12,376 bases of DNA from Comamonadaceae bacterium (GTDB lineage Bacteria > Pseudomonadota > Gammaproteobacteria > Burkholderiales > Burkholderiaceae_C): contig JAHEBY010000035.1 of NCBI GenBank assembly GCA_024642025.1, positions 1-12,376 on the forward strand, written 5' to 3'. The notes under the pieces were generated by a model, which saw nothing but the letters and a program-made list of their open reading frames with translations, was not told where the DNA came from and did not search any database. Position 1 is the stretch's first letter. Each line of letters starts with the position of its first letter. Positions 1 through 7,558 of this stretch are shown here, one piece after another. The position numbers were made by a program, and so were the translations under genes.

Positions 1-118
1 ACGCGCTCACAACGAAATCAACCCGATCGGGCACCTCAAAACAAGGCACCAGTTGGCCCCGATACATCTCGACCTTGCCTTGATGCAAGGCATGCTGGTC
101 GTTGAGAAAGGTGATCAT
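1..118 (-). CDS. Histone deacetylase / acetylpolyamine amidohydrolase family protein (N-terminal fragment)
   Basis: Only the first 39 residues lie in the window; the gene runs off the left edge. The peptide begins MITFLNDQHALHQGKVEMYR and continues GQLVPCFEVPDRVDFV. This resembles the N-terminus of class II-like bacterial histone deacetylase-fold amidohydrolases, the acetylpolyamine amidohydrolase type, which are Zn-dependent enzymes removing acetyl groups from polyamines or related amines. The catalytic His/Asp zinc site would lie further downstream and cannot be seen, so the substrate is unknown. The ATG at 116-118 has an AGGG about 7 bases upstream as a plausible ribosome site. It starts 26 bases after the UvrA stop on the same strand with no terminator-like hairpin between, so co-transcription with uvrA is possible. 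The family call rests on remembered N-terminal similarity only. Confidence 0.65.
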   Translation of the reverse strand, partial: MITFLNDQHALHQGKVEMYRGQLVPCFEVPDRVDFVVSA

Positions 119-144
119 CGTATTGCCCTGTGTCGCCGATGTAG

Positions 145-3100
145 TTAGTCAGTCCGAGTCAAAATCGGGCGCAAAGCCTGACCTGTATGTGTGCCATTCT
201 TGACCACGCCCTCGGGCGTTGCAGCCGCAACAATGCGCCCGCCGCCGTGCCCGCCTTCCGGGCCCAGATCAATTACCCAGTCGGCCTCGGCAATCACGTC
301 CAGATCATGCTCGATCACGATGACGCTATGCCCGCCATCGACCAGGCGGTGCAAAACGCGTATCAGCTTCTCAACATCAGCCATGTGCAGGCCGACTGTG
401 GGCTCGTCCAGCACATACAGGGTATGCGGCGGTCTTTGCCCACGGCGCGTGATGTCGTCGCGCACTTTGCTGAGCTCGGTAACCAGCTTGATGCGCTGCG
501 CCTCGCCGCCGCTCAATGTGGGGGACGGTTGCCCCAGCGTCAGGTAGCCCAGCCCTACGTCCTTGAGCAGTTGCAGGGGATGGCTGATATTTGGCATGGC
601 GGCGAAAAAATCGACCGCCTCATCCACCTCCATCTGCAGGACCTCTCCAATATTTTTTCCACGCCATGTGACGGCCAGTGTTTCGGGGTTAAATCGGGCG
701 CCGCGACAGGTTTCACACAATACCTTCACATCAGGCAAGAAGCTCATACCAATGGTGCGTATGCCCTGCCCTTCGCAGGCTGGGCATCTACCCTCGCCCG
801 TGTTGAAGCTGAAACGGTTGGACGCATAGCCACGAGCCCGCGCTTCCAGCGTATCGGCAAACAGTTTCCGGATGACGTCCCAAAACCCGATGTACGTGGC
901 GGGGCAGCTGCGTGGCGTCTTGCCGATGGGGGTTTGATCCACCTCCAGCACGCGATCAACCGGCTCATAACCCGACACATACTGGCACCCCAGCCAATTC
1001 AACTTTTCTCCAGCCGCCAAGCTGTCGCGACCCGCTTTAGTGCTGCGCTTGCTGACAACAGTCTGCACGTTGGCCAGCAGCACGTCGCGTGCCAGCGTGG
1101 ACTTGCCGGAGCCGGATACACCCGTCACTGCTACAAGTCTTTGAAGCGGCACCCGCAAGTTGACCGATTGCAAATTGTGAAGATTTGCGCCACCCACCTC
1201 AAGCCACAACAAGGTATCGCATTTGGCCCCCGATACTCCTCTACGCGCCTGAATCGGATGCCTCATGGCATGCAGCAGGTAGCGCCCGGTTTGTGAGTCT
1301 GCGCTGCGCTGAATGTCAGCGACCACTCCTTGTGCTACCAACGCTCCCCCGCGTTTGCCTGCGCTAGGTCCAATGTCGATGATGTGATCGGCTTGACGAA
1401 TGGTATCCTCGTCATGCTCCACAACGACCAGCGTGTTGCCCTTGTCGCTGAGGTTTTTCAGGGCGGACAGCAGGATCTTGTTGTCTCTGGCATGCAGCCC
1501 AATGGTGGGCTCATCCAGCACATAGCAGACGCCCTGCAAGTTGCTCCCCAGTTGGGCCGCCAGCCGTATGCGCTGGGCTTCGCCGCCGCTGAGTGTTGGT
1601 GCGCCACGGTCCAGCGTGAGGTAACCCAGGCCCACCTCCTCGAGAAACTCCAGCCGGCTGCGAATCTCGGGAATCAAATCGCGGGCTATATCGCTCTGCC
1701 GCTGGCTCAGTCGGTCTTTGACTTCCATGCCCTGCACCCATTTGCGGATATCCGTCACGCTCAGGCGGGCAAGCTCGGTAATGGTCACGCCGTCGATCAC
1801 ATCGCCGCTGCCCGATTGCGCACCAAATTGAACAGCGCGGGCCATTGCGTTTAACCGGGTACCCTGGCAATGAGGACAGGCGGTTTCAGCCAAGTCCTCA
1901 ATCTCGGGTTCGGCAAAGGTCTGCTCGCGCCCCTTGTTGTTGTGGTCGTCGTCCCGTATCGAATCATCAAAAACTTTGCGCTGCTCTTTGGTCAGCCGCA
2001 CGCCGGTGCCAACGCATTCCGGGCACCAGCCGTGTTTGCTGTTGTAGCTAAACAGGCGTGGGTCAAGCTCGGCATAACTGGTACTGCAAACCGGGCAGGC
2101 ACGCTTTGTTGAGAACACCTGCAACTCACCGATCGCCTCCGTTGGCGTCCCGGCCAACATGGCGGCACGCAGGCCGTTCAGGTTGCTGAGCACATGGACA
2201 ACGCCTTTGCCATGTATCAAGGCTGTAGCCAGCACGTCGCGCAGCAAGCCTTCATTTTCAGGCGTAACGTCCAGACTCGCCACAGGAAGCTCAACAGTGT
2301 GTTCCTTGAACCGGTCGATGCGGGGGAACGGCGCAGTAGGCAGAAAATTGCCGTCCACCCGCAAGTGTGTATAGCCACGCGGTCGCGCCCAGTCTGCAAG
2401 CTCTGTGTAGACGCCCTTTCGGTTCATTACCAGCGGAGCCAGCAAGCCGATATGCTGGCCCCGAAAGCGCCTCATCAGCTGCTGGGCAATGCTGTCCGGC
2501 GTTTGCGGTTGTACGGCGGCACCATCCTTCGTGCAATGCTGCACACCAAGTTTGACGTAAAGCAGGCGAAGAAAGTGCCAGACTTCGGTGGTTGTGCCGA
2601 CGGTACTTTTGCGACCACCCCGTGAAAGTCGCTGCTCGATCGCCACGGTAGGCGGAATGCCATAGACCGCATCCACTTCCGGCCGGCCGGCCGGCTGCAC
2701 AATGCTGCGGGCATAGGCGTTCAGAGATTCAAGGTAACGGCGCTGCCCTTCATTAAACAGGATGTCAAAGGCCAGCGTGGACTTGCCCGATCCCGAGACG
2801 CCAGTGATGACATTGAACTTGCCACGAGGGATATTCACACTCAAGGATTTGAGGTTGTGCTCTTTGGCATTGACAATCTGAATGAACGTGTCCGCAGTCG
2901 CGTCAGGGCGCACGATTTTTGGCGCATTCCCCAGACGGCCTTCCTGCGCCGTGTGTGCGCCCAGACCGAGTGCACTCTCATAATCGCGCAAGGCCTTTCC
3001 GGTGAACGAGCTCGGGTGCAAGCGCACGTCGTCGGGCGTTCCTACCGCGATCACCTCGCCACCTGCATCGCCACCGTCCGGGCCAAGGTCGATCAACCAG

Positions 3101-6087
3101 TCACTGGCGCGGATAACATCCAGATTGTGCTCAATAACCAGCAGCGAGTTGCCGGCGTCCAGCAGCTTGCGCATGGCTCGCATCAACTTGGCAATGTCAT
3201 CAAAATGCAGGCCGGTCGTGGGCTCGTCGAACATGAACAGCGTGCCACGCCGGGCCGTCGCTTGCCGGCTGGCGCTGGTTGATTTTGCCGCCTCGGCCAG
3301 AAACCCGGCGAGTTTGAGGCGTTGTGCCTCACCGCCGCTCAAAGTCGGCACGGGTTGGCCCAGCTTCACATACTCCAGGCCAACATCGACGATCGGCTGC
3401 AAGGCACGAATGACATCCCGATCTGCAGCAAAGATAGCTGCCGCCTCGCTGACGGTGAGCTGCAACACGTCAGCCACATTCATGCTGATGGTGCGCAATG
3501 GTCCTGCCAGAATAGCCAGCACGTCGCTGCCAGCGCCAAGTGTCTGGGGCGCCTTTCGCTCAATGGTCACTTCAAGAATTTCGGGACGATAGCGTTTGCC
3601 ATCACAGTCCGGGCAGCGCAGATACACGTCGCTCAGAAACTGCATTTCGACATGTTCAAAGCCAGAGCCGCCACACGTGGCGCAGCGGCCATCGCCACTG
3701 TTGGTGCTGAACTTGCTGGCCGTGTAGCTGCGTTGCCGCGAAAGCGGCGCGTTGGCAAATATTTCCCGGATGGCATCCCAGGCTCCAACATAGCTGACAG
3801 GATTGGAACGAGCCGTCTTGCCAATGGGCGACTGGTCGACAAACACCACATCGCTGAGTTGTTCCGCGCCCAGCAGGCGGTCATGCAAGCCTGGCGATTC
3901 GGTTGCCTTGCCAAAATGCCGCATCAAGGCGGGTGCCAGCACATCTTGAACGAGCGTCGATTTGCCTGATCCGCTGACCCCGGTCACACAAACCAGACGT
4001 TGCAATGGAAACTCGACCGTTACGCCCTTGAGGTTGTGTTCGCTGACACCTTCCAGAATCAACCTTGGCGAGCTTTCCGAAACAAGTTGCCTGAAACCCA
4101 TGCCAACCTGTTTGCGCCCACCCAGATAGGCACCTGTCAGTGTGTCAGCCCCGCGAAGGTCCGTTGTAGTGCCGTCAAATACGATCTGTCCGCCGCGCTC
4201 GCCCGGCCCCGGCCCCATGTCAATCATGCGGTCCGCAGCCAGCATGACCGCAGGGTCGTGCTCCACAACCACCAGCGTGTTGCCGGCATCGCGAAGGCGC
4301 TGCATGGCCTCAATGATCCGGTGCATGTCGCGCGGATGCAGCCCAATACTGGGCTCATCCAGCACAAACAGCGTGTTGACCAAGGAAGTACCCAGCGCCG
4401 TGGTGAGATTGATGCGCTGCACTTCACCGCCCGACAAGGTTCGACTCTGTCGGTCCAGCGTCAGGTAGCCAATGCCCACATCACACAAATACTTGAGGCG
4501 GGTTGTGATCTCTTCGAACAGCATTTTGAGCGCCTGGACATCTCCGCCCTGGTGGCTCACACTCATCGCGGGTATTGAACCGTCGTTCTCATCCTGCATC
4601 AACTGAAAAAATCGTCGCAACCGGTCGATGGGCAGCAACATCAGGTCATGCAGACACAGACCTGGAAGGGCTTCAAGTTGGTCGCGCGTCCATTTCACGC
4701 CTTTCGGCATAAACCGGGCTGACGGTTCGAGCACACTGTCTGCGGCTTCCCGCGTACCAACCCGCCATAGCAAGCTGTCTGTCTTGAGGCGGGCACCGTT
4801 GCATACACCGCAAGGTGTGTAGCTGCGGTACTTGGACAACAACACCCGAATGTGCATCTTGTAGGATTTGGTCTCCAGATATTCAAAGAACCGGTTGACG
4901 CCAAACCAGTGCTGGTTCCATTTGCCGTTCCAGTTGGGTGATCCACTGATGACCCACTGCTTTTGTTCAGGCGTGAGTTTGTAATACGGAGTATCTCGCG
5001 GAATACCCGCCGTCTCGGCGTGGCGCAACAGGTCGTCCTGACACTCCTGCCACGCTGGCGTCTGCATGGGCTTGATCGCTCCGGCACGCAGGGTGACTTT
5101 GTCGTTTGGAATCACCAGCCCGTAATCAACCCCAATCACCCGCCCAAAACCCCGGCAGGTCTCGCAGGCACCCACAGCAGAGTTGAAAGAAAACATGGAG
5201 GGGAGCGGGTCCGCATACCGCAAATTACTTTCCGGGCAATGAAGGCCCGTCGAGAAGCGCCAGACCTCGTCAGGCGCGCCGTCTCGCACGCAATACACGT
5301 TGACGCGTCCACCCCCGCGTTTCAAGGCCGTTTCAATGGCTTCCACCACCCGGGCCGGTTCGGCAGTGCCAAGCCGGAAGCGGTCTGCTACGACATCGAG
5401 CACCTTTCGTCGTGTGGCGACCACTGGAGGCGCCTTGCCTGCCACCTTCTTCACCGCCTTTTTTGCAGCCGACTTGCCGGCAGATTCATTGTGCGCATCG
5501 GGCACGACATCAACTTCCCGCTCGGCGTGAACCTTGGTGTAACCACTTACTGACAACCATTGCTCGATTTGCTCGGCACTGGTATCAGCAGGCAACTCCA
5601 CCGGAAACGTCACAACCAGACGAACAGGGGTTTCGCTGTGCTCAACTTTTTCGACCCGAGCCTTCAACTCCGAGTAAATCGTATCTGGCGTGTCGTGTTT
5701 GACCCGTTGGGCAGAATCGCGGTCAAACAACTGACCAGTGCGCGCAAAAAGAAGCTTGAGGTGATCGTTGAGCTCGGTCATCGTGCCGACCGTGGACCGT
5801 GATGACCGCACCGGGTTGGTCTGATCAATCGCTATGGCGGGCGGCACGCCCTCTACCTTGTCCACCGCAGGCTTGTCCATGCGGTCGAGAAACTGCCGCG
5901 CATAGGCCGAGAACGTCTCCACATAACGCCGCTGGCCTTCAGCAAACAAGGTGTCAAAAACCAGACTCGATTTCCCCGACCCACTGGGGCCCGTCACCAC
6001 CGTCAGCTCGCCAGTGCGAATGTCAAGGTCGAGATTTTTAAGGTTGTGCTGGCGCGCACCGCGAATCCGTATCAGGCCGTTGGGCAT
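145..6087 (-). CDS. uvrA: Double-length UvrA: two fused UvrA units in one polypeptide (UvrABC nucleotide excision repair family)
   Basis: UvrA is the damage-sensing ABC ATPase of nucleotide excision repair, which normally works as a dimer of about 940-residue subunits and loads UvrB on lesions. This protein has 1980 residues and holds two complete units: about 1-1035, a linker of about 30 residues (1036-1065), and 1066-1980. The four Walker A motifs are GPSGSGKSS at 33-41 and GVSGSGKST at 703-711, 1096-1104 and 1656-1664. The four ABC signatures are LSGGEVQR at 551-558 and LSGGEAQR (variants downstream) at 916-923, 1499-1506 and 1858-1865. Each is followed by a Walker B DEP motif and a family H-loop (VEHD, IEHN or IEHD). 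Zinc modules follow the UvrA pattern, but the first one in unit 1 has only three of four cysteines (C284, S287, C308, C311), while unit 2 keeps C1331, C1334, C1355 and C1358. A Lys/Ala-rich insertion lies at 203-219. The start ATG has only a weak ribosome site, but residues 5 onward match the UvrA N-terminus. The frame is open throughout, so this is a real fusion and not a frameshift artefact. Whether it replaces or supplements a standard UvrA cannot be told from the window. Confidence 0.96.
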   Translation of the reverse strand: MPNGLIRIRGARQHNLKNLDLDIRTGELTVVTGPSGSGKSSLVFDTLFAEGQRRYVETFSAYARQFLDRMDKPAVDKVEGVPPAIAIDQTNPVRSSRSTVGTMTELNDHLKLLFARTGQLFDRDSAQRVKHDTPDTIYSELKARVEKVEHSETPVRLVVTFPVELPADTSAEQIEQWLSVSGYTKVHAEREVDVVPDAHNESAGKSAAKKAVKKVAGKAPPVVATRRKVLDVVADRFRLGTAEPARVVEAIETALKRGGGRVNVYCVRDGAPDEVWRFSTGLHCPESNLRYADPLPSMFSFNSAVGACETCRGFGRVIGVDYGLVIPNDKVTLRAGAIKPMQTPAWQECQDDLLRHAETAGIPRDTPYYKLTPEQKQWVISGSPNWNGKWNQHWFGVNRFFEYLETKSYKMHIRVLLSKYRSYTPCGVCNGARLKTDSLLWRVGTREAADSVLEPSARFMPKGVKWTRDQLEALPGLCLHDLMLLPIDRLRRFFQLMQDENDGSIPAMSVSHQGGDVQALKMLFEEITTRLKYLCDVGIGYLTLDRQSRTLSGGEVQRINLTTALGTSLVNTLFVLDEPSIGLHPRDMHRIIEAMQRLRDAGNTLVVVEHDPAVMLAADRMIDMGPGPGERGGQIVFDGTTTDLRGADTLTGAYLGGRKQVGMGFRQLVSESSPRLILEGVSEHNLKGVTVEFPLQRLVCVTGVSGSGKSTLVQDVLAPALMRHFGKATESPGLHDRLLGAEQLSDVVFVDQSPIGKTARSNPVSYVGAWDAIREIFANAPLSRQRSYTASKFSTNSGDGRCATCGGSGFEHVEMQFLSDVYLRCPDCDGKRYRPEILEVTIERKAPQTLGAGSDVLAILAGPLRTISMNVADVLQLTVSEAAAIFAADRDVIRALQPIVDVGLEYVKLGQPVPTLSGGEAQRLKLAGFLAEAAKSTSASRQATARRGTLFMFDEPTTGLHFDDIAKLMRAMRKLLDAGNSLLVIEHNLDVIRASDWLIDLGPDGGDAGGEVIAVGTPDDVRLHPSSFTGKALRDYESALGLGAHTAQEGRLGNAPKIVRPDATADTFIQIVNAKEHNLKSLSVNIPRGKFNVITGVSGSGKSTLAFDILFNEGQRRYLESLNAYARSIVQPAGRPEVDAVYGIPPTVAIEQRLSRGGRKSTVGTTTEVWHFLRLLYVKLGVQHCTKDGAAVQPQTPDSIAQQLMRRFRGQHIGLLAPLVMNRKGVYTELADWARPRGYTHLRVDGNFLPTAPFPRIDRFKEHTVELPVASLDVTPENEGLLRDVLATALIHGKGVVHVLSNLNGLRAAMLAGTPTEAIGELQVFSTKRACPVCSTSYAELDPRLFSYNSKHGWCPECVGTGVRLTKEQRKVFDDSIRDDDHNNKGREQTFAEPEIEDLAETACPHCQGTRLNAMARAVQFGAQSGSGDVIDGVTITELARLSVTDIRKWVQGMEVKDRLSQRQSDIARDLIPEIRSRLEFLEEVGLGYLTLDRGAPTLSGGEAQRIRLAAQLGSNLQGVCYVLDEPTIGLHARDNKILLSALKNLSDKGNTLVVVEHDEDTIRQADHIIDIGPSAGKRGGALVAQGVVADIQRSADSQTGRYLLHAMRHPIQARRGVSGAKCDTLLWLEVGGANLHNLQSVNLRVPLQRLVAVTGVSGSGKSTLARDVLLANVQTVVSKRSTKAGRDSLAAGEKLNWLGCQYVSGYEPVDRVLEVDQTPIGKTPRSCPATYIGFWDVIRKLFADTLEARARGYASNRFSFNTGEGRCPACEGQGIRTIGMSFLPDVKVLCETCRGARFNPETLAVTWRGKNIGEVLQMEVDEAVDFFAAMPNISHPLQLLKDVGLGYLTLGQPSPTLSGGEAQRIKLVTELSKVRDDITRRGQRPPHTLYVLDEPTVGLHMADVEKLIRVLHRLVDGGHSVIVIEHDLDVIAEADWVIDLGPEGGHGGGRIVAAATPEGVVKNGTHTGQALRPILTRTD

Positions 6088-6114
6088 AGTGGCTTTTTTA
6101 AGTGAAGGCCAAAC

Positions 6115-6144
6115 ATTCTAGGCAAGGTGGCCTGACCGTGCCGA
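6115..6144 (-). promoter_or_regulatory. Candidate sigma-70-type promoter for uvrA
   Basis: Read on the minus strand, the 95-base spacer between the isomerase gene and uvrA contains TAGAAT (6115-6120, 5 of 6 matches to TATAAT) and TCGGCA (6139-6144, 4 of 6 to TTGACA), separated by 18 bases. Transcription would begin roughly 20 bases before the uvrA ATG. This is the widest spacer in the window and the only one between the catabolic gene run and uvrA, so a promoter here makes sense. No LexA operator of the CTGT-N8-ACAG form is visible, so SOS control is not supported. Prediction by eye only. Confidence 0.35.
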
Positions 6145-6182
6145 CTACAGGGTGACGCTGAAAATGTCCCGAGGCGGCTGCC

Positions 6183-6815
6183 TTAGCGTTTGACGCCCTG
6201 CGCCACACTGGCCGCAGCCTGCCAGTTGGAATCGAACCATGTGTCCCCTTCCAGCCAGGCCCTCAGCATCGGAAGGGCGTCCAGACCCCAGAATAGTTTG
6301 TCATCCACCTCAAATGTAGGTACTCCGAATACACCTCGGGCAATGGCGTGTTCAGTGTTTGCCTTGAGTTGTGCTTTGACGTCATCCGAGTTCGGGTCGC
6401 GTTTTGGCTCCAATTCCTGCACAAGTGACGCGAGACGGGTCGCATCGGCAGCATCGTGACCTCCGCGCCAGACGTGGCGAAAAATGCTTTCGGTCACATA
6501 GCGGTTGGGCGTACCGTTTGCATCGGTAGCAACGGCCAGGCGCAACAGGGTCAGCGGATTGAACGGATGCGCGGCGGGTAGCGCCAGCTCGTGGCCCATG
6601 CAGTGCGCCTGCCATAGCACCTGCCGGTAGGTCCACTCCCGCTTTCCCGGAATTTCAGCCGGGCCAAGCTGTCCATGGTGCTTGAGTAACGCCGCGAACA
6701 GCACGGGCTTATAGGTAACGCCATAGCTGTGCCCCATCAGAGCCTTGGGCAACTCCTCAAAGGCCAATGCCGCATAGGGCGAAATGAAATCCAGATAGAA
6801 AGTGATATGTTTCAT
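6183..6815 (-). CDS. 2-hydroxychromene-2-carboxylate isomerase family protein (DsbA-fold, kappa-GST-like)
   Basis: A 210-residue protein of the size and pattern of 2-hydroxychromene-2-carboxylate isomerase, a glutathione-dependent DsbA/kappa-GST-fold enzyme that interconverts a ring-closed chromene and an open benzylidenepyruvate in naphthalene-type catabolism. The N-terminal FYLDFISPYAALAFEE carries Ser12 in the place of the catalytic Ser/Cys of the fold. PFNPLTLLR is at 84-92, GVFGVPTFEV (161-170) holds the cis-proline loop next to the glutathione site, and FWGLDALPML (175-184) is the usual C-terminal motif. No signal peptide is seen, so it is probably cytoplasmic. The start ATG overlaps the DUF1289 stop in an ATGA junction, so translation is likely coupled. 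No other aromatic-degradation gene lies nearby, so the true substrate may be a different glutathione-related isomerisation or reduction. The family is certain enough; the reaction is not. Confidence 0.88.
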   Translation of the reverse strand: MKHITFYLDFISPYAALAFEELPKALMGHSYGVTYKPVLFAALLKHHGQLGPAEIPGKREWTYRQVLWQAHCMGHELALPAAHPFNPLTLLRLAVATDANGTPNRYVTESIFRHVWRGGHDAADATRLASLVQELEPKRDPNSDDVKAQLKANTEHAIARGVFGVPTFEVDDKLFWGLDALPMLRAWLEGDTWFDSNWQAAASVAQGVKR

Positions 6816-6991
6816 TTTTCAGTAACTGACAAACGATGCTCGATCCGGGCCCAGACCAATTTCTTCCAGGCGTCGCTGCCAGTACTCCACAGCCTGATTT
6901 CGTCGAGCGTGCGCAGACATCCAATGCACAACTCGCCGCTCGCATCCAGACGGCAAATCGACACACAGGGAGAAGGAATGTTTTGATCCAT
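6812..6991 (-). CDS. DUF1289 domain small cysteine-motif protein
   Basis: A 59-residue protein beginning MDQNIPSPCVSICRLD, with the DUF1289 pattern SPCVxICxLD followed by CxGCxRTxxEIxxW. Cys9, Cys13, Cys22 and Cys25 could bind a metal or an Fe-S cluster; no biochemical role is established that I know of. I chose the ATG at 6989-6991 because the family motif normally lies close to the N-terminus. An in-frame ATG at 7037-7039 would add 16 residues, but those codons are unusually AT-rich (three ATA) and look like leader sequence. Against this choice, the AAGGG upstream of 6991 sits only 2-3 bases away, and the longer start would lie 6 bases after the YbaK stop. It overlaps the isomerase gene by four bases (ATGA). 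Confidence 0.82.
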   Translation of the reverse strand: MDQNIPSPCVSICRLDASGELCIGCLRTLDEIRLWSTGSDAWKKLVWARIEHRLSVTEK

Positions 6992-7045
6992 AGCCCTTAC
7001 TGCTATTGCGTATTCAGCTATATTTATTGAAGCATTCATCGGGTG

Positions 7046-7558
7046 TTATGCAGGTGCTGCTTCAGTTACATCGGCGACCGGTGCGCCTGTGAGCCCACGC
7101 AAATCGTATGGCGCCAATCTGAAAACCGAATGCGGATGGCCAGCAGCGGCCCAAATCGTGTCAAACCGGAACAGCTCGCCATCGACCAAGCTTACCAAGG
7201 GCTTGAGGTGACCGATGGGGGACACGCCGCCGATGCTAAAGCCGGTACGGGATTTCACGAACTCAGCATCGGCGCGCCCAATGGGCCCTACCAACGCTGC
7301 CACCTTGGTTTCGTCCACCCTGCGGTCTCCAGATGCAACGATCAGGACAACGGCGGCATCGGCGATACGTCGAAAAACAATACTTTTGGCAATCTGCCCC
7401 AAAGAAACGCCAAGCGCATCTGCAGCCTGCTGCGCCGTGCGACAGGCTGCATCGAGCATCACCGGCATATGCTCGTGGCCTTTGGCCTGCAACGCCTGCG
7501 CCACACGTTGCACGGATTCAGGCAAGGCTTTGAGCTCAGCTCCACACATCTCTTGCAT
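7046..7558 (-). CDS. YbaK/EbsC family aminoacyl-tRNA deacylase (prolyl-tRNA editing domain)
   Basis: A 170-residue stand-alone editing domain of the YbaK/ProX/INS superfamily, which hydrolyses mischarged aminoacyl-tRNA in trans (for example Cys- or Ala-tRNA-Pro). Visible signatures are LGVSLGQIAKSIVFR (49-63) with Lys58 at the position of the conserved catalytic lysine, the VLIVASGDRRVDETK strand-turn (71-85), GFSIGGVSPIGH (106-117) with the GxxP loop, and AGHPHSVFRLAP (139-150) near the C-terminus. Its length is normal for the family. The ATG follows directly on the mvaB stop (TGAATG), with AGGG just upstream. A second in-frame ATG is at codon 4. Which amino acid it edits cannot be read from sequence. 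Nothing links it to leucine breakdown except position, so it may simply be an operon passenger. Confidence 0.88.
   Translation of the reverse strand: MQEMCGAELKALPESVQRVAQALQAKGHEHMPVMLDAACRTAQQAADALGVSLGQIAKSIVFRRIADAAVVLIVASGDRRVDETKVAALVGPIGRADAEFVKSRTGFSIGGVSPIGHLKPLVSLVDGELFRFDTIWAAAGHPHSVFRLAPYDLRGLTGAPVADVTEAAPA

Noticed and set aside
187..1296. Long plus-strand open frame (369 codons) opposite the UvrA C-terminal ABC modules
   Set aside because: It is antisense to strongly conserved UvrA sequence, shows no recognisable domain, and long shadow frames are expected opposite GC-rich genes.
145..6087. UvrA as two separate genes joined by read-through or frameshift
   Set aside because: There is no stop codon, no ribosome site and no frame change around the linker at 2893-2982, and both units read cleanly in one frame.
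6088..6182. LexA/SOS operator in front of uvrA
   Set aside because: A CTGT occurs on the minus strand, but no ACAG follows at the required 8-base spacing; the nearest CAG half is 12 bases away.
6088..6182. Rho-independent terminator after the isomerase gene
   Set aside because: Only 3-4 base stems can be drawn and no U-tract follows them on the minus strand.
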